IMG/VR virus record: IMGVR_UViG_3300035698_003185
Span: 1-26,650 of that record
Length of the DNA stretch: 26,650 bases
Source of the DNA: a virus
Direction: 5' to 3' (one strand)
Below, one piece after another: positions 7,052-15,863 of this stretch. Below the pieces are notes generated by a model. It had not been told where the DNA came from and ran no database searches. It saw nothing but the letters and a program-made list of their open reading frames with translations. Made by a program: the position numbers and the translations under genes. Every line of letters begins with the position of its first letter. The stretch's first letter is position 1.

Positions 7052-8362
7052 ATGGCTGAGAAAAGTAATATAGATTTAAGTGAATTAGTTGGTCAACAAT
7101 TAAACTCTGAGCAATTTAATGATTTATTAAGTGGTGGTAAAATAAAGTTTCCAGAGAAGCCAGTTAGTAGACCAAATAACGTATCAGGTGGTTCATCTTT
7201 TAGTTGTGATAATAGTAAAATTCAAAAAGATACTGATGCTAAAAAATATAACAGATTAATAGATAATATAAAAGATAATGAAAAATTAGTTAAAACATTA
7301 GAAGATATGTTAGATGATCAATTAAAAGATATGAAAATCCCTGCTGCTAATGATGTAATTGGTAAAGCAGCAAAGAAGTTAAATGGTGACGATACGGATA
7401 TCATTACTAAAGAAACTATTGATAAAGCTGAAAGTATATTACAACCGGATTTCATAGATATAACTACTAATGGAATTATTAGTAGATTGATACCAGTAAT
7501 AGGAGATGCTAAAGTTTTAGGTGATTTTGTTAATTGTAATGAAGTAACTAAAGCGGTATTTAATGGTTTTAAATTAGCAAAAACTGATGATAGTAATTTA
7601 ACTGAAGCTGAAATAGAAGTTAAGAATAACTTAGATATTAGTACTGCTAATATGATGGCTGATACACAACAAAATTTTGCTGATAAAATGAAAGAAATGT
7701 TTTTAAGTTTACTTAATGAATTATTTTGGGATTATATCTGGACTAGGATGTGGGTAGCTTTATTTGGTTTTATTGAAAAATTATTAGCAATTCCTATTGA
7801 TACGCCTATAATAATATTAAAATCATTATTTAAAATACCTAAATTAACAAAAGAAGTATATTATGACAAAGGGCCAATACATAGAATGTTAAATAGAGCT
7901 AAAATAAAAATATTATGTATGGTTCCTAAAAAAGCTTGGTCTGATTATAAACCAGAAGAAACCATAATGGTATATTTCCGTAAAAAGGTTGGGGATAAAA
8001 TGGTCGGCTCTATGACTAATTTAAATGAATTATGTAGTGCTACTTCTGATTATTCAGAATGTTCAGAACCAGATAAAACTAATACCTTTCCTGAAATAGA
8101 TGTTCCAGAGCAAAATGCTAAAGATGAAGATCCTAATACATCTATGGAAAATATAGGAGCATTATTTGAAAATGTTAATAAAGTTTTACCTGGTGTAGAT
8201 GAAGAAGGTAATGTTACACTAGATATGTGCGACTTAAATTTTATGGATGACTCTTTTAGAAATAATAAAAAAGGTAAATCTGTAGGTACTGGAATTGATT
8301 GTATAGAAGCAGCTAAAATTGTATTAGAAGCAGCTTATAATGATGCATTATATACTAACTAA
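7052..8362 (+). CDS. Unknown structural-region protein with central hydrophobic helices
   Basis: The 436-residue protein starts on the base after the terminase stop; its SD (AGGAGA) lies inside the terminase end. Residues 1-200 are charged and helical. Around 213-263 there is a Trp/Phe/Leu-rich stretch (MFLSLLNELFWDYIWTRMW, then a Pro-interrupted Ile/Leu run) that could be one or two membrane-associated helices. The C-terminal 130 residues are acidic, with several Cys. I see no catalytic motif. Its place between terminase and portal, and a partner gene at 8649 with a similar plan, suggest a minor head or ejection protein, but this is inference. Confidence 0.75.
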   Translation: MAEKSNIDLSELVGQQLNSEQFNDLLSGGKIKFPEKPVSRPNNVSGGSSFSCDNSKIQKDTDAKKYNRLIDNIKDNEKLVKTLEDMLDDQLKDMKIPAANDVIGKAAKKLNGDDTDIITKETIDKAESILQPDFIDITTNGIISRLIPVIGDAKVLGDFVNCNEVTKAVFNGFKLAKTDDSNLTEAEIEVKNNLDISTANMMADTQQNFADKMKEMFLSLLNELFWDYIWTRMWVALFGFIEKLLAIPIDTPIIILKSLFKIPKLTKEVYYDKGPIHRMLNRAKIKILCMVPKKAWSDYKPEETIMVYFRKKVGDKMVGSMTNLNELCSATSDYSECSEPDKTNTFPEIDVPEQNAKDEDPNTSMENIGALFENVNKVLPGVDEEGNVTLDMCDLNFMDDSFRNNKKGKSVGTGIDCIEAAKIVLEAAYNDALYTN

Positions 8363-8373
8363 TAGGAGATATT

Positions 8374-8649
8374 ATGAAAGAAGTTAATTCAAGAGGTTAT
8401 AACTCAAGTGCTCTTTTAATGAATAAGTCTATACGTGAAATGAGAACACATGTAGAATATGAGAAATTTTTAGCACGTATGTTAATAGATAATGATGACA
8501 CCCGGCAATTTAAAATTAATACAGAAGAACATACAGATAGTTTACATAAATTTATTTATAATAATTCAGAAATTGATAAGTTTACTATAAGAGGTAAAAA
8601 TGAAGCTGTTGGAAAATCTGCATATGTTTCTACATCAGGAGTTATATAA
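8374..8649 (+). CDS. Small unknown protein between two structural-region genes
   Basis: The 91-residue protein is preceded by SD TAGGAGA and overlaps the next gene by one base (TAATG). It is charged, mostly helical and without hydrophobic segments. No motif is recognised. Strict coupling to the 8649 gene suggests the two products act together or are needed in fixed proportion. Confidence 0.7.
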   Translation: MKEVNSRGYNSSALLMNKSIREMRTHVEYEKFLARMLIDNDDTRQFKINTEEHTDSLHKFIYNNSEIDKFTIRGKNEAVGKSAYVSTSGVI

Positions 8650-9992
8650 TGGCTACATCACCAGATAATAAGAGTCAAGCAGATAAACTAGCTGAATCAG
8701 CAGCTGCTCAAGCCTGGGCTGAAAATACTAAAGACTTAGGATTAAATAACCCATTTGCTTCTGGAAAAGGTGTTGATAGTTTCATGATGGGTATAACTGA
8801 TAGACAAACTGATCTAGTTGGTTTATTAGAACAAATGATGGATAAGATAGATACTCCTATATTCAAATCTTTAGCTAATGATATGATTGATATATTAGGT
8901 AGTTTTTACTTAGATGAAGATGCTCTATGTTGTTTAATTAAAAATATATTAATCCAAACTGGTCTTCAAAGTCAATTAGAAGAATATAGTAAATGGTTAA
9001 CTGATGTACGTAGAGCATTAGCAAGTGATGATACAACCGGAGCAGACGGTATTACTATAACTGAAGATAATTTTGAGTTAAAAGTAAGTGAGACATTATT
9101 TGGACGGTATATTGATTCTACCATATCTGTAATTGATATAGTATTAATGTTCTTAATTTTAGATATAAAAGATTTTGTCCTTCCAACTTTCGATTTCATC
9201 CGTGAAATATCAAAAGCAGTAGTTGGATTTTTATTAATATCTATACAAACTATATTATTTACGGTTAGAGATTCAGCCATAGATTGGATATTACAAGAAA
9301 TAGATGATGCTACTAAAAGTAAAAAATGGGTTAAGTGTGTTCCTTATATGGATTTAATATCAATATTAAAAAAGTATATACATGATTATGGTATAACTAA
9401 AAAACTAATGGCTTTAATAAATAGCAAAATAGGTCAACTATTTAATGATATGAATAAGAAATTAAAAGATGACTTTCCTAAAAAAGTAAGAGAAACAGCA
9501 TATTTAAAATTTGTTAGATCTATATTAGTTAACATAAAAAATGCTGTTATAAGTTGGGATTTTTGCGTATTTTTATCAGAAGATCCAGAAGCTGAATCAG
9601 ATGATGATGCTAAAACTAATCCATATCAAACAGCATTAAGAGATATAATGTATGGTGATGGATTAACTACAGATCATAATCGTAATGATTATATGTTTGC
9701 TGATGATGGTACTATACTAAATGATGTAACAAGTAGCAATGTAGATGATGGCACTAATTTAAATAATTCTCAAAATTCTATGAATGGTCCTTCTAATGAT
9801 GAAGTGTTTGCATTTTTACAGAATTACATGGGATTATCTTCAACTAGAGCACGAGAACTTATTACTGATACAGGCTTAAATACAGGAGCTGGTGATGGTC
9901 CTGGTGTAGCAAATAGTTGTGGTAATATATTAGATCCTAATGATATTAAATCTATGTTAGATAGAGTTATAAATAGAAGTAAGGTTGGATAA
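8649..9992 (+). CDS. Unknown structural-region protein with long hydrophobic helices, before portal
   Basis: The 447-residue protein has an acidic N-terminal half with helices, then roughly residues 156-214 dominated by Ile, Leu, Val and Phe (for example VIDIVLMFLILDI and AVVGFLLISIQTILF). This is enough for two membrane-interacting helices. A basic helical region follows, and the last 130 residues are Asn, Asp and Ser rich. Its plan, with a hydrophobic centre between polar ends, parallels the 7052-8362 protein, although I see no clear sequence repeat between them. The stop overlaps the portal start as TAATG. It is likely a virion component near the portal vertex; its exact role is unknown. 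Confidence 0.75.
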   Translation: MATSPDNKSQADKLAESAAAQAWAENTKDLGLNNPFASGKGVDSFMMGITDRQTDLVGLLEQMMDKIDTPIFKSLANDMIDILGSFYLDEDALCCLIKNILIQTGLQSQLEEYSKWLTDVRRALASDDTTGADGITITEDNFELKVSETLFGRYIDSTISVIDIVLMFLILDIKDFVLPTFDFIREISKAVVGFLLISIQTILFTVRDSAIDWILQEIDDATKSKKWVKCVPYMDLISILKKYIHDYGITKKLMALINSKIGQLFNDMNKKLKDDFPKKVRETAYLKFVRSILVNIKNAVISWDFCVFLSEDPEAESDDDAKTNPYQTALRDIMYGDGLTTDHNRNDYMFADDGTILNDVTSSNVDDGTNLNNSQNSMNGPSNDEVFAFLQNYMGLSSTRARELITDTGLNTGAGDGPGVANSCGNILDPNDIKSMLDRVINRSKVG

Positions 9993-11857
9993 TGAATATA
10001 TCAGATTTATTTAAAATAAATACTATTGCTGATTCTAAAGAGGTAACTTTTAGTGGTGATCAAACTGATGCTACAGTTAAAAATCCATCGTTAATATTTT
10101 CAAAACCTAAATATATTAAAAAGTTTTCTATGCCAACAAATGTTAGAGGCGTAGATTTTGTTAGTTCAGAATACGACTTACATACAATAGCTAATGCTGT
10201 TCAATTAGATGGTTTATTAAATAGAGCTGTTAGTATGTATACTGAACAAATTAATAAAAATGGCTATGAAGTTGTTGTTCCTGATGATAAATTATATAAA
10301 CATATAAATAATAGATTTAAAGAAATTGAATTATTTACTAATACTAAAACAACTGCATTAATGACTACTATTTCTAGACAACTTGTAACATATGGTAATG
10401 CTTATATTATAAAAGTTAGAAAACCAAACTTAAGTAAATATGGTAAAAAATATAAATTATATTCGCGAACGGTTAATCCTATAGTTGGTTTATTTTTAGT
10501 TGATGCTAGTACTATGCAAATAGGATTAGATGATAATACTCAAATTAAATATTATAAACAGACAATATCTGGAAACGATAAGATATATAAAGTTGACGAT
10601 GTTATACATTTAACGTATAATAAGATTCCTGGATTGTTAACTGGTAGATCTTCTATAGTTCCAATTTTAGATGATATTAGAGCTTTACGTAAATTAGAAG
10701 AAGAAGCTGAGATATTAGGTTTTCAATATGCTGTACCTCTTTATATTTACAAAGTAGGAACAGATCAACATCCAGCTGCTCCTGGTGAAGTAGATTCAGT
10801 AGCATTAGAGATTAATAACATGAATACATATGGTATAGTTTGTGTACCTCATACTCATAGTGTAGAAACTGTAACTAATAATAATGACCCTATAGATATC
10901 ATTAAATATATAGATCATTTTAAAAAGAGAGTATACGCTGGATTAGGTGTGTCTCCTGTCGCAATGGCTGAATCAGATACATCAAATAGAAATACAGCAG
11001 AAGCTGCATATTTATCTATGCAATCTATTACTAAAGCGTATCAACAGATAATATCTGAACAATTTGAAATGGAATTACTTAAAGAATTTGTATTAGATGC
11101 TGGTTATAATCCACAAAGATTTGTATATGAAATTAGATTTAATGAGATTGATCTAGAAGCAACTATTAAAAAACAAACACATGTATTACAAAAATATCAT
11201 GCTAATCTTATTACTAGAGATGAAGCTAGAATACAAATGGATATGGAGCCTAAAGTTAATGAAAAAGACTTATATCTAAATACTGTTCAGATTCCTATTA
11301 TTAAAGCAGAAGCTGAAGCACAAATACCAATTATTGATAAACAGGCAGAAGCTAATATTAAAGTAGCAAAAGCTGCTCCTAAAACTACAACTACTAGTAC
11401 TTCTAAAAAAGCAACTACTACATCTAAGTCAGCTACTAAATCAAATGGTACTAAATCTTCTAGTAGTAAAGCGTCAGAGAATAAAGTCAAATCTAATAGT
11501 CAACCTACTAACCAACACGGTAAACAATTAGGTAGACCAGTATTTAAAAAAGATGAATTAATAACTTATTCTAAAACCTTATCTGATAATTTGTTATTAA
11601 ACAATCATTATAAATCTAAATTAAATAGAGAAACTTATACTAAAAAATTAATAGATAAGATTAAATCTACTATACTACAAATGGATACTGAAAATAGTGA
11701 TGATATTATTACTAAATTTAACCTGCGATTAACTGATAGAGTTAACAGATTAGGTTCAATTGATTCAGATGTAAAATATGATTATATACTTAATTCTATA
11801 ACTGATGAAATTAATAAGTTAGAATTACAATTGGAGTTAGATAATGACAGTGAATAA
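9992..11857 (+). CDS. Portal protein
   Basis: The 621-residue protein would form the dodecameric portal through which terminase pumps DNA and to which the neck attaches. Supporting segments are an N-terminal helical block (LDGLLNRAVSMYTEQINKNG), the clip and stem-like region QLVTYGNAYIIKVRK, the YKVDDVIHL strand, the helix RALRKLEEEAEILG, and the portal signature VYAGLGVSPVAM at 314-325 followed by NRNTAEAAYLSMQ. Residues about 460-510 are a Thr/Ser/Lys low-complexity linker, then the NQHGKQLGRP segment, similar to many portal tails, and a helical C-terminal domain to 621. It is coupled to the protease gene by a 14-nt overlap and to the upstream gene by TAATG. Confidence 0.9.
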   Translation: MNISDLFKINTIADSKEVTFSGDQTDATVKNPSLIFSKPKYIKKFSMPTNVRGVDFVSSEYDLHTIANAVQLDGLLNRAVSMYTEQINKNGYEVVVPDDKLYKHINNRFKEIELFTNTKTTALMTTISRQLVTYGNAYIIKVRKPNLSKYGKKYKLYSRTVNPIVGLFLVDASTMQIGLDDNTQIKYYKQTISGNDKIYKVDDVIHLTYNKIPGLLTGRSSIVPILDDIRALRKLEEEAEILGFQYAVPLYIYKVGTDQHPAAPGEVDSVALEINNMNTYGIVCVPHTHSVETVTNNNDPIDIIKYIDHFKKRVYAGLGVSPVAMAESDTSNRNTAEAAYLSMQSITKAYQQIISEQFEMELLKEFVLDAGYNPQRFVYEIRFNEIDLEATIKKQTHVLQKYHANLITRDEARIQMDMEPKVNEKDLYLNTVQIPIIKAEAEAQIPIIDKQAEANIKVAKAAPKTTTTSTSKKATTTSKSATKSNGTKSSSSKASENKVKSNSQPTNQHGKQLGRPVFKKDELITYSKTLSDNLLLNNHYKSKLNRETYTKKLIDKIKSTILQMDTENSDDIITKFNLRLTDRVNRLGSIDSDVKYDYILNSITDEINKLELQLELDNDSE

Positions 11858-13358
11858 TTTAGATACTCTTATAGCTAAATTAGATTATATAGATGTTAAA
11901 ATTAACGCAACTCATTTAAATTATGTTAATGGTAATAATCTATTATATACTATAGATGCTGCTACTACTGGCGGTGTTAGTTGGTTAGAACCATATGCTA
12001 AACCTCAATTATTACATCATGATAAAAAACAAGACGCAGTTGGTAGAATTGTATCTTATGACATTAAAGATAAAGCCACTATTAAAGGTGAACCTAAAGA
12101 CTACATTGAATTAACATCCCGTATAACTGATTCTGTTGCTATATCCAAAGTAATTAAAAGTTTATATTTTACTTGTAGTGTTGGTAGTTCTACATCAAAA
12201 GTGAGATGTTCAATATGTAATCAAGTATTAACTACTGATGGTTTATGTGAACATGAAAAAGGTTCCCTGGTTGATGGCAAACAAGTATATTGGATAATAG
12301 ATAATATATCTTATAGAGAAAATTCTTTTGTAAATAATCCTGCTGATTTATACTCCAGAATAATTTCTATTGATATTGGAGATGGTTTTATACCATTTGA
12401 TAAATTCCTTAAAGATAAGGAAAATATTTTAACTGGAGTTTTTTTGGAGGACGATATGTCTAAAAATACATATAAGAAACTAACGGCAGATACAAGAGCT
12501 AATCTTGCTGCTTCAGTTTTTTGTGGACCTGACAATAGTTTTCCTGCACATGACGAAGCACATGTCACAGCAGGGTTAAAATTGTTAGAGGATTCTGAAC
12601 TTACTGATTCTGTTAAACTAAAAATAAAAGGTAGTTTATATAGAAAAGGTAAAAGATTTGAAGTTGTACCAAGTGAGGATGAATTAAAACAAACATCAGA
12701 TTTGTTAATTTACCGCATGGAAGATGACTTTACAGAAGATGAAATGAAAGAATTAAGTGATTATTTTAAAACTAATCCTGATTCTGATTTACCATCTATT
12801 GAGGATTCAGAAGAAGAAACTTCTACTACAACTGAAAAAGTAACATATACTATAGACAGTTATGACGAAGTTATTAAAGGTGAAAAATCTGAAATTATAT
12901 CATTTTGTGATTATTTAGTAAAAGAAGTATCAACTCTTAAAGATGAGATTGAAACTTTAACTATTACTAAAACAGAACTTACTAATAAAACTTCAGAACA
13001 AGATACTATACTAAATAGTAAAGAAGATGAAATTCAAAAAATGCTTGATGATAATGCTACGTTAACCGTATCTTTCAAAAAAGCACTTATTGATAATATT
13101 CTTGATTTTAAACAAATAGTTGAGAATCAAGATGAAGAATTTAAAAAATATGATTCTAGACAAATTGATAGTTTAACTGATACACTTTCTGATTTTAGAA
13201 ATGAATCGGTTACTTCAATACCTAGAGTTGAAGATGAAACATTAACTGACGATCAGCTTGCTGCTGATACTGAAGAAAATGATTCTGGCGAAAATACTAC
13301 TGATATTGATGACAATCAAGAAGAAAGTAAGATAGATCGCTTTTTTAAAAATAATTAA
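11844..13358 (+). CDS. Prohead protease fused to scaffold region
   Basis: The 504-residue protein has three parts. Residues 1-200 look like a phage prohead serine protease: PQLLHHDKKQDAVGR at 54-68 supplies candidate catalytic H58 or H59, and TCSVGS at 110-115 supplies candidate nucleophile S112, followed by the conserved-looking YRENSFVNNPAD segment. Inside it is a zinc-finger-like C122-x2-C125-x9-C135-x-H137 insertion. Residues about 205-300 hold an FCGPDNSFPAHDEAH domain seen in other phage head proteins. Residues about 342-454 are a long coiled coil typical of scaffolds, ending in a basic-aromatic tail. The gene overlaps portal by 14 nt. A strong internal SD and ATG at 12456 would make the scaffold part separately. 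The protease would mature the prohead and remove scaffold. Confidence 0.82.
   Translation: MTVNNLDTLIAKLDYIDVKINATHLNYVNGNNLLYTIDAATTGGVSWLEPYAKPQLLHHDKKQDAVGRIVSYDIKDKATIKGEPKDYIELTSRITDSVAISKVIKSLYFTCSVGSSTSKVRCSICNQVLTTDGLCEHEKGSLVDGKQVYWIIDNISYRENSFVNNPADLYSRIISIDIGDGFIPFDKFLKDKENILTGVFLEDDMSKNTYKKLTADTRANLAASVFCGPDNSFPAHDEAHVTAGLKLLEDSELTDSVKLKIKGSLYRKGKRFEVVPSEDELKQTSDLLIYRMEDDFTEDEMKELSDYFKTNPDSDLPSIEDSEEETSTTTEKVTYTIDSYDEVIKGEKSEIISFCDYLVKEVSTLKDEIETLTITKTELTNKTSEQDTILNSKEDEIQKMLDDNATLTVSFKKALIDNILDFKQIVENQDEEFKKYDSRQIDSLTDTLSDFRNESVTSIPRVEDETLTDDQLAADTEENDSGENTTDIDDNQEESKIDRFFKNN
12446..12450 (+). promoter_or_regulatory. Internal Shine-Dalgarno GGAGG for a nested scaffold start
   Basis: GGAGG sits 5 nt before the in-frame ATG 12456, inside the protease reading frame. 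It is created by GAG and GAC codons, where GAA and GAT are usual here. It is as strong as the SDs of the most highly expressed genes in the window, including the one before 13373. Confidence 0.75.
12456..13358 (+). CDS. Predicted nested scaffold protein (internal in-frame start)
   Basis: Translation from ATG 12456, codon 205 of the protease frame, would give a 300-residue protein lacking the protease domain. It keeps the FCGPDNSFPAHDEAH domain and the long acidic coiled coil. The start has an optimal SD (GGAGG, 5-nt spacing). The boundary falls exactly between the protease domain and the scaffold part, just after the GDGFIPFDKF linker. Nested scaffold genes read from inside a protease gene are known in other phages, for example lambda C and Nu3. 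Here the arrangement would supply the scaffold in excess of the protease. The sequence features are seen directly; that the shorter product is made is inferred. Confidence 0.7.
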   Translation: MSKNTYKKLTADTRANLAASVFCGPDNSFPAHDEAHVTAGLKLLEDSELTDSVKLKIKGSLYRKGKRFEVVPSEDELKQTSDLLIYRMEDDFTEDEMKELSDYFKTNPDSDLPSIEDSEEETSTTTEKVTYTIDSYDEVIKGEKSEIISFCDYLVKEVSTLKDEIETLTITKTELTNKTSEQDTILNSKEDEIQKMLDDNATLTVSFKKALIDNILDFKQIVENQDEEFKKYDSRQIDSLTDTLSDFRNESVTSIPRVEDETLTDDQLAADTEENDSGENTTDIDDNQEESKIDRFFKNN

Positions 13359-13372
13359 AACGGAGGAATAAT

Positions 13373-14461
13373 ATGGCTATTGATAATTTTGGTTTAAATT
13401 TTCAAACCCAAACAACACATGATGTGCCAATTAGAAATCGTCCTGATAAATACGCTCAGTCTCCTCTTGCTAAGAGAGCTAGATTTGAAGTATCAGAAGG
13501 GATTCGTCCTGCAGAATATTTTGCAGCTTATAAATATTTACCTGTAGCAGAATTAGATATCACCACTGGTGATTATACTGTTATACCTAAAGGTAAAATT
13601 TTAGCATCATTATCTGCATTTGATCTAACACCAACAGGTGGAATCAAAGGACTTGCAGCAAGTGGAACATTATACGGCTATGAAAGTCAATTAACAAGTA
13701 CATTAAGTACTTATTCACAAGATAGTTCATACTTTGGATATGATGATTTTATTAGTAATTTACTAGTACCAGCTAATGGTAACGCTGCTTCTACACAGTA
13801 TTATACGGCTTTAGATGTAAGTGCTACTACTATTACTGCTAGTGGAACATATGCGGCTGCTGGCGATTCAATGATCATTCCAGCTAATGCTCCTATTGGA
13901 GTAGCATATCATGACTGGTATCAAGATATCCGTGGTAAAAACTTGAACTACAACATGTGGCCAGATGGCGGACATGTATTAACTGACTGGTATGTTGAAG
14001 TACCTTTTATTGTTGAACAGTCTGGTGTTAATACTATAAGAAGTACTGGTTCTGAAAGTGCAGTTGAACGTGCGGTTTATGTTGGAGTAAGTAATGCTTA
14101 TTCTTATTTAACTGTAGATTACACTGAAAACTTCCAACCTGGTATTTTTGTTCAATCTGATGGTATAGGTAACTATAAACCTCAAGGCGCAGGATCATTA
14201 ACTCAAAGCAAAACAGCTCAAACTGTTGGTAAACTTATGGGTATTGATACAAGATTTCCTAAAGGTGGACTTCAAGACGTAGTAACATATCCTGGATCTA
14301 GAATGCCTGGTACACAAACAGCTGGCTTGCCTAGCTTCTTATTTGAATTTGCAGTTGCTACTGAAATAGTTCAAGGTAATACACCTACAATTGAAACAGT
14401 TCTAGCTGCTGTTCAATCTGGTAAGTATGGTGTAGCTCGAATCCAACTTTTGGTATCTTAA
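13373..14461 (+). CDS. Abundant-type structural protein between scaffold and major capsid genes
   Basis: The 362-residue protein starts after a near-perfect SD CGGAGGA, and its codon choice (more GGT, GGA and C-ending codons) resembles the capsid gene, pointing to high expression. The sequence is Gly, Ser, Thr, Ala and Tyr rich, with many beta-like stretches and no membrane segment. Segments such as VAYHDWYQDIRGKNLNYNMW look structured and conserved, but I cannot assign the family. Its position between scaffold and major capsid suggests a head decoration protein or second capsid component. A minor role is less likely given the strong SD. The major capsid gene follows after 12 nt. Confidence 0.75.
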   Translation: MAIDNFGLNFQTQTTHDVPIRNRPDKYAQSPLAKRARFEVSEGIRPAEYFAAYKYLPVAELDITTGDYTVIPKGKILASLSAFDLTPTGGIKGLAASGTLYGYESQLTSTLSTYSQDSSYFGYDDFISNLLVPANGNAASTQYYTALDVSATTITASGTYAAAGDSMIIPANAPIGVAYHDWYQDIRGKNLNYNMWPDGGHVLTDWYVEVPFIVEQSGVNTIRSTGSESAVERAVYVGVSNAYSYLTVDYTENFQPGIFVQSDGIGNYKPQGAGSLTQSKTAQTVGKLMGIDTRFPKGGLQDVVTYPGSRMPGTQTAGLPSFLFEFAVATEIVQGNTPTIETVLAAVQSGKYGVARIQLLVS

Positions 14462-14473
14462 AGGAGATAATAA

Positions 14474-15787
14474 ATGTATATAAAAGACGAAATCGCTCTT
14501 AGAGACTTTAAAACTCAAGAAGATAGAACTGTATTTAATAATGTATATTCTGCATTTACAAATAGAGGGCTAATGGAAGACAGCAAAGGTGATGTTGAGT
14601 TCTTTGAATTGAAAGATTTAATTACTACTCAAGATTTAACCCGCTTTATTCCACAAACAGTAGAAACAATTGTAAGAGAAGCCATAGAGCCTAACTTATT
14701 TATTGTTGATAAACTGTTTCAAGAAATTAATATTCCTAGAGGTTCTAGAATCCAAATTGGTGCCATTGGCGCAATGGAAGCTGGACGTGTAGGACAAGGT
14801 GGAGAGTATCCTGAAAGATTTGTAGATCTTGATGGTGGTGACATGGTTGCACTTACAACTGATAAACACGGTTTGAAAATTTCTTTAACTGAAGAAGTTT
14901 TAAATGAGAACTTGTTTGATGTTGTTGGTATCTGGCTTAGAGCTGCTGGCCGTGCACTTGCACGTCATAAAGAACGTACTGCTGCTAAATTGATTAATGA
15001 GATGGGTTATGATGTTTTCAATAACGTTACTCCATCTACTGCATATATTGGTGCTACTACTGGTAGAAACATTGCTGGTTTAGGTAATGGTTCAATGACT
15101 GTTAATGATATATTTGAAATGTATACTTATCTTCTTCATAGAGGATTTAGTCCTGATACACTTCTTATGCATCCATTAGCGTGGAAAACTTTTATGACTG
15201 ACACAGAAATGCGTGAAGTTGTATTAAAAGGTGCAACAGTTAACTCATATAAGAATCCTAATGGCTCTTATGCTGAAAACTGGAAAACTGGACATAGTGG
15301 ACTTGGTCTTAGAACTAAAGCAACTGGTAATAGTGAGACTTCTGGTAATTCTGCTAAAGGCGGAAATGCTTGGACTCAAACTCTTAATCCACTTGGAGCA
15401 ACTTTTAACATTGCACCGGATTATTTACCTACACCATTAGAAGTTCTTGTAACTCAATATGCGCCTTTTGCATATGGTTCTAGATCTCCTGGTACAGCTA
15501 ATGAAACTACTAAAGGTTCTACCTCTAGTCTTATCATGGTTGATAGTTCAAATTGTGGACTAATTGGTACATCAATGCCTGTTACTATGGATCGTTGGTC
15601 AGATCCTGAACGTGATATTGAAAACATTAAGCTTAAAGAAGCTTGGGGTTTAGCTTTACTTGAACAAGGTAAAGGAATTGCTGTAGCACGTAATATTTCT
15701 ACTGATAGAAACTATAATTTTGATAATGCAAATAATCAGACTCTTAGTGAACTTGATAGAAATGTAACACCATCAGGTATGCTATAA
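14474..15787 (+). CDS. Major capsid protein (HK97-fold type)
   Basis: The 437-residue protein follows SD AAAGGAGA and is followed by a terminator, as usual for the most expressed head gene. The N-terminal 50 residues form a charged helix of the kind often removed at maturation. The order then fits the HK97 fold: LFIVDKLFQEINIPRGSR, an E-loop-like region with GRVGQGGEYPE, the spine-helix candidate VVGIWLRAAGRALARHKE, and the A-domain helices SMTVNDIFEMYTYLLHRGF followed by PDTLLMHPLAWKTFM. The C-terminal strand region includes YAPFAYGSRSP. Position after protease/scaffold and before the neck genes supports the call. Maturation cleavage sites cannot be read with confidence. Confidence 0.9.
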   Translation: MYIKDEIALRDFKTQEDRTVFNNVYSAFTNRGLMEDSKGDVEFFELKDLITTQDLTRFIPQTVETIVREAIEPNLFIVDKLFQEINIPRGSRIQIGAIGAMEAGRVGQGGEYPERFVDLDGGDMVALTTDKHGLKISLTEEVLNENLFDVVGIWLRAAGRALARHKERTAAKLINEMGYDVFNNVTPSTAYIGATTGRNIAGLGNGSMTVNDIFEMYTYLLHRGFSPDTLLMHPLAWKTFMTDTEMREVVLKGATVNSYKNPNGSYAENWKTGHSGLGLRTKATGNSETSGNSAKGGNAWTQTLNPLGATFNIAPDYLPTPLEVLVTQYAPFAYGSRSPGTANETTKGSTSSLIMVDSSNCGLIGTSMPVTMDRWSDPERDIENIKLKEAWGLALLEQGKGIAVARNISTDRNYNFDNANNQTLSELDRNVTPSGML

Positions 15788-15819
15788 TATATAAGTTATT
15801 AACATATTTGTAATAAATT

Positions 15820-15851
15820 TAGGGATTATGTCTATACTGGCATAGTCCCTA
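15820..15851 (+). terminator. Terminator after major capsid gene
   Basis: TAGGGATTATG (15820-15830) pairs with CATAGTCCCTA (15841-15851) with one G-U pair, and two further inner pairs leave a TATACT loop. The run TTTTGGTTTT follows at once. This is a good rho-independent terminator. It would end or attenuate head-gene transcription, with a new promoter-like element just downstream. Confidence 0.8.
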
Positions 15852-15863
15852 TTTTGGTTTTAA

